This document shows, one piece after another, positions 61,087-64,000 of a DNA stretch of 64,000 nucleotides. Position 1 is the first letter of the stretch; the number at the start of each line of letters is the position of its first letter. The notes below the pieces were generated by a model, which saw only the letters and a program-made list of their open reading frames with translations, was not told where the DNA came from and did no database searches. The position numbers and the translations under genes were made by a program. This stretch comes from Blochmannia endosymbiont of Camponotus (Colobopsis) obliquus (GTDB lineage Bacteria; Pseudomonadota; Gammaproteobacteria; Enterobacterales; Enterobacteriaceae). Where the stretch lies: NCBI RefSeq assembly GCF_000973545.1, contig NZ_CP010049.1, positions 620,001-684,000 on the forward strand, in the 5' to 3' direction.

Positions 61087-61114
61087 GGCTGATTATCAAT
61101 TGTAATAATCAGCC
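61087..61114 (-). promoter_or_regulatory. Hairpin between rplL and rpoB
   Basis: Perfect 10-bp stem ggctgattat / ataatcagcc with an 8-nt loop, 47 nt after the rplL stop. E. coli has an attenuator and an RNase III site in this interval. No T-run follows on the minus strand, so attenuator or processing site cannot be separated by eye. Confidence 0.55.
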
Positions 61115-61160
61115 TTAAAATTACAAATAATAAAATATCTAATATACTTTAAATAAAATA

Positions 61161-61532
61161 TTATTTAATCTCAACAGAAGCACCCAACGTTTCTAAATTC
61201 TTTTTTAAAACTTCTGCGTCATTTTTATTCATTCCTTGTTTTAAAATTACAGGACAAGACTCCACTAAATCTTTAGCTTCTTTTAAACCTAAACTAGTAG
61301 CACTACGTACAGTTTTAATAACAGAAATCTTATTAGAACCGATAGCAGTTAAAAAAACATCAAATTCAGTTTTTTCTTCAACAATCTCCTCAGGCACAGA
61401 CGTAGTAGAAGGAGCAAGCATAGAAGAAGCTTTAACTCCAAACTTCTCCTCCATCATTTCAATTAATTTCATAACATCCATAACAGACATCTTGGAAACA
61501 GCATCTAAAATTTCTTCCTTCGTAAAAGACAT
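61161..61532 (-). CDS. rplL: 50S ribosomal protein L7/L12
   Basis: Stalk protein recruiting translation factors. It is 123 residues (E. coli 121): N-terminal dimerisation domain ([33 protein letters not shown]), a hinge shorter in alanine than usual and richer in Ser/Thr/Glu, and the C-terminal factor-binding domain ([19 protein letters not shown]). Follows rplJ by 69 bp. Confidence 0.97.
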   Translation of the reverse strand: MSFTKEEILDAVSKMSVMDVMKLIEMMEEKFGVKASSMLAPSTTSVPEEIVEEKTEFDVFLTAIGSNKISVIKTVRSATSLGLKEAKDLVESCPVILKQGMNKNDAEVLKKNLETLGASVEIK

Positions 61533-61601
61533 AAAAAAATTCCCAATATTGAATATTTTAATTTAAAATTTACAAAATTTAACAAATCAACATAAAACGG
61601 T

Positions 61602-62093
61602 CTATTTCTTTTGTTCTACTATTAAAGACAATACATTAATCAACTGCCCAACAGCAATTTTTTGCATATAAAATATTAACCTTATGATACTCTCCGCAAA
61701 AGTTGGTAAATTAGATAATAAATCGATTTGAGATGCAGGAATAACCTTATTTTCAAAAACTGCTACCTTGATCTTAAATTTTTCATGATTATTACCAAAA
61801 TTTTGGAATAATCGAGCAGCATCACTTGGTTCTTTAATAGAAAAACCTATCAAAGTAGGCCCAAACAAAACATCTTTAAAACATTCAAAAGGAGTTTGGT
61901 ATAATATTTTAGATATCAAAGTATTCCTGATTACACGCACATAAACATTATTCTTTCGACCTTCTTTACGCAATTCAATTGATTCATAACCTTTCATACC
62001 ACTCGGATCTGCTATCACCATGGATAATGCACGACTTGCTACAACATGAACCTCATCAACAATTTTTCGTTTATCTTGAATTTTTAATACCAT
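61602..62093 (-). CDS. rplJ: 50S ribosomal protein L10
   Basis: Base of the ribosomal stalk, binding L7/L12 dimers through its C-terminal helix; represses its own operon in E. coli. From the ATG at 62093 (MVLKIQDKRKIVDEV) it is 163 residues (E. coli 165). A GGAG lies close to this ATG; an ATG four codons upstream is an alternative. VGPTLIGFS-like segment (FGPTLIGFS) and PASQIDLLSNLPT are conserved. Confidence 0.95.
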   Translation of the reverse strand: MVLKIQDKRKIVDEVHVVASRALSMVIADPSGMKGYESIELRKEGRKNNVYVRVIRNTLISKILYQTPFECFKDVLFGPTLIGFSIKEPSDAARLFQNFGNNHEKFKIKVAVFENKVIPASQIDLLSNLPTFAESIIRLIFYMQKIAVGQLINVLSLIVEQKK

Positions 62094-62292
62094 ATCTCCA
62101 CTCATTATAAATATTTAACGTTGATACAACACTCAAAACAGGAATATAAATTATTTTAAAACTTAGTCAAACAAATTAAGTTTGTATCAATTCATACATT
62201 GATATACTACAATCATAACACAATATAAAATAATACTTACAATTACTTTTAAATCACAAATAAATTATGTACAGACAGACAAACAAATTAAA

Positions 62293-62991
62293 TTATTTAA
62301 CCAATAAACTATTTTGATCTATATCTATTCCTATACCCATGGTACTAGAAAGAGTAACTTTTTTAATAAATACTCCTTTAACCTGCAATGGCTTATTTTT
62401 CTTCAACGCAGCTATAACAACCTCTAAATTACCTTTTAATTGCATAGGTAAAAAACTCATTTTCCCTATAGTCATATGAACAATGCCATATTTATCATTT
62501 CGATAACTTATTTGTCCTAATTTAACATTTTTAATAGTATCCACTAAATTTTGTGATAAAGTACCAATTTTTGAACTCGGCATTAAACCACGTGGACCCA
62601 AAATTGGAGCTAATTTACTCACTACATACATTGCATCAGGAGAAGCAACTACTACATCAAACTTCCGATCACCTAATCTAATCCTATCAGCTAAATCTTC
62701 CATACCTACTTCATCCGCCCCAGCAGTTTTAGCATGTTGCATATTCATACCTTGAGTAAAAGCAGCAATTCGCATTTTACGTCCGGTACCATAAGGCAAA
62801 AAAACAAACCCGCGAATACTTTGATCCGATCTTCGTGGATCAATACCCAAATTAATAGCTACATCAATACTTTCATTAAAATTAACAACTGATAATTTTT
62901 GATGCAAACTAATAGCATTCATTATATCATATTGTTGCACATTATTAACTTTATTTCGCAACAATTGCATTCGTTTACTTAATTTAACCAT
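62293..62991 (-). CDS. rplA: 50S ribosomal protein L1
   Basis: L1-stalk protein; also regulates its operon in E. coli. From the ATG at 62991 (MVKLSKRMQ) it is 232 residues (E. coli 234), starting one nucleotide after the rplK stop, which indicates coupling. Conserved FTQG, GMEDLADRI, DAMYVVSKLAPILGPRGLMP and GIVHMTIGK. The region 62094-62292 before rplJ would hold any L10 leader. Confidence 0.97.
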   Translation of the reverse strand: MVKLSKRMQLLRNKVNNVQQYDIMNAISLHQKLSVVNFNESIDVAINLGIDPRRSDQSIRGFVFLPYGTGRKMRIAAFTQGMNMQHAKTAGADEVGMEDLADRIRLGDRKFDVVVASPDAMYVVSKLAPILGPRGLMPSSKIGTLSQNLVDTIKNVKLGQISYRNDKYGIVHMTIGKMSFLPMQLKGNLEVVIAALKKNKPLQVKGVFIKKVTLSSTMGIGIDIDQNSLLVK

Positions 62992-62992
62992 T

Positions 62993-63421
62993 TTAATTCT
63001 CAATTAATAACCCCATAGAACGAGCCGTGCCTGCAATAGATCGCGACATTGCGTCAATATCCGATCCTGTCATATCAGCCGATTTAAGTATCGCTATTTC
63101 ACGTATTTGGCTATTAGTAATTTTACCAACGTTACCTTCCTTGTGTGCGCCAGAACCTACTTTAATTCCCGCAAACTTCTTCAATAAAACAGATGCTGGA
63201 GGACTCTTAATAATAAAAGAAAAAGAACGATCATTAAAAACGGTAATGACAACTGGAATTAACAATCCTGATTCTAATTTTTCTGTTTTTAAATTGAAAA
63301 CTTTACAAAACTCCATAATATTAACACCATGTTGTCCTAAAGCAGGACCAATCGGAGGGCTAGGGTTTGCTGCTCCCGCTCCAATTTGCAATTTTATACA
63401 AGCCTGAACCTTTTTAACCAT
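62993..63421 (-). CDS. rplK: 50S ribosomal protein L11
   Basis: Binds the GTPase-associated centre of 23S rRNA and is needed for stringent response signalling. From the ATG at 63421 ([16 protein letters not shown]) it is 142 residues, exactly as in E. coli; a GTG three codons upstream is possible. [22 protein letters not shown] and the C-terminal [10 protein letters not shown] are intact. First gene of the L11-L1 pair. Confidence 0.97.
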   Translation of the reverse strand: MVKKVQACIKLQIGAGAANPSPPIGPALGQHGVNIMEFCKVFNLKTEKLESGLLIPVVITVFNDRSFSFIIKSPPASVLLKKFAGIKVGSGAHKEGNVGKITNSQIREIAILKSADMTGSDIDAMSRSIAGTARSMGLLIEN

Positions 63422-63594
63422 AAAAACCACGCTCTAATTATCATAACTATCTTTCAAAAATTAAATATAATTTACAATAAACAAAAATTATATAACCAAA
63501 AAAAATCATATCTTTCCACATGACCTACCTAGCCATGCACCTATTTTTTTAACACACTTTGTTAAAATAAAAGCACAATTTAATTTACAAAAAA

Positions 63595-63999
63595 CTAACT
63601 TTTTTCAACTTGAACAAAATCTAATTCTACAGGAGTCGCTCTACCAAAAATTGAAACTGACACCTTTAAACGACTTTTTTCATAATCCACATCTTCCACT
63701 ACACCATGAAAATCAGCAAAAGGTCCATTATTAACACGTACTAATTCACCAGGTTCAAATAACGTTTTAGGTCTAGGTTTTTCTCCAATTTGTTGTAACT
63801 TATTCATAATAGAACTAACTTCTTTATCACCAATTGGTGAAGGTTTATCTGAAGTTCCTCCAATAAAACCCATAACACGAGGTATACCTCTTACAAAATG
63901 CCAATTAGATTCATTCATGATCATTTGTACTAAAACATAACCAGGAAAAAATTTACGTTCACTTTTTCGTCGTTGTCCACCACGAATTTCAACCACTTC
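63595..63999 (-). CDS. nusG: Transcription factor NusG, 5' end outside window
   Basis: Processivity/antitermination factor linking RNA polymerase to Rho, ribosomes and the rRNA antitermination complex. The 3' 135 codons are present, corresponding to E. coli from EVVEIRGG to the end; the frame remains open at the window edge, so about 46 residues are outside. [21 protein letters not shown] and the KOW motif [20 protein letters not shown] are intact. The GTG at 63996 is an internal valine codon, not a start. Confidence 0.97.
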   Translation of the reverse strand, partial: EVVEIRGGQRRKSERKFFPGYVLVQMIMNESNWHFVRGIPRVMGFIGGTSDKPSPIGDKEVSSIMNKLQQIGEKPRPKTLFEPGELVRVNNGPFADFHGVVEDVDYEKSRLKVSVSIFGRATPVELDFVQVEKS

Positions 64000-64000
64000 C

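Overview
The window is a very AT-rich, gene-poor-looking but nearly mobile-element-free stretch of an enterobacterial insect-endosymbiont chromosome. Most proteins align end to end with Escherichia coli homologues and their order follows the E. coli map with many genes missing. A complete nickel urease operon inside a reduced AT-rich gammaproteobacterial backbone points to Candidatus Blochmannia (carpenter-ant endosymbiont); this is an inference from content, as no species could be checked.

Layout. 1-5.5 kb: transketolase (5' end outside the window), dapE and dapA (lysine/peptidoglycan precursor synthesis), upp. 7.2-12.1 kb, minus strand: urease operon ureD-A-B-C-(gap)-F-G, with no ureE. 12.4-15.6 kb: guaBA (GMP synthesis). 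16.2-23.2 kb: mqo, der, bamB, hisS, ispG. 23.5-31.3 kb: a shortened rodZ, rlmN, ndk, a solitary iscS, suhB, glyA, tadA. 31.7-37.6 kb: acpS, a pdxJ pseudogene, era, rnc, lepB, lepA. 38-44.7 kb: ung, grpE with a textbook heat-shock promoter, nadK, ratA, smpB, tmRNA (ssrA), an EmrE-like SMR transporter, pssA. 44.8-49.7 kb, minus strand: rRNA operon 16S - tRNA-Glu(UUC) - 23S without 5S. 50.3-64 kb: purH, hupA, rpoC, rpoB, rplL, rplJ, rplA, rplK and the end of nusG.

How the genes work together. Urease would release ammonia from host urea, and guaA in the window is one amidotransferase that can use ammonia or glutamine nitrogen. dapE/dapA supply diaminopimelate and lysine, ispG isoprenoid precursors, pssA phosphatidylethanolamine. 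The rest is core translation, transcription and envelope machinery.

Most notable observations. (1) SuhB keeps its fold and length but has lost most inositol-phosphatase active-site residues, while the rRNA operon keeps boxA elements in both leader and spacer; SuhB is therefore probably kept as an rRNA antitermination factor. (2) pdxJ carries four small insertions totalling 13 nt; removing them restores a 247-codon gene, so inactivation is recent. (3) The rRNA operon sits exactly at the junction of two gene blocks that in E. coli flank different rRNA operons, and it lacks 5S. (4) Urease lacks its usual nickel chaperone gene. (5) RodZ is cut to its cytoplasmic and membrane parts. I see no CRISPR array, insertion sequence or prophage, and no wholly new multi-gene system.
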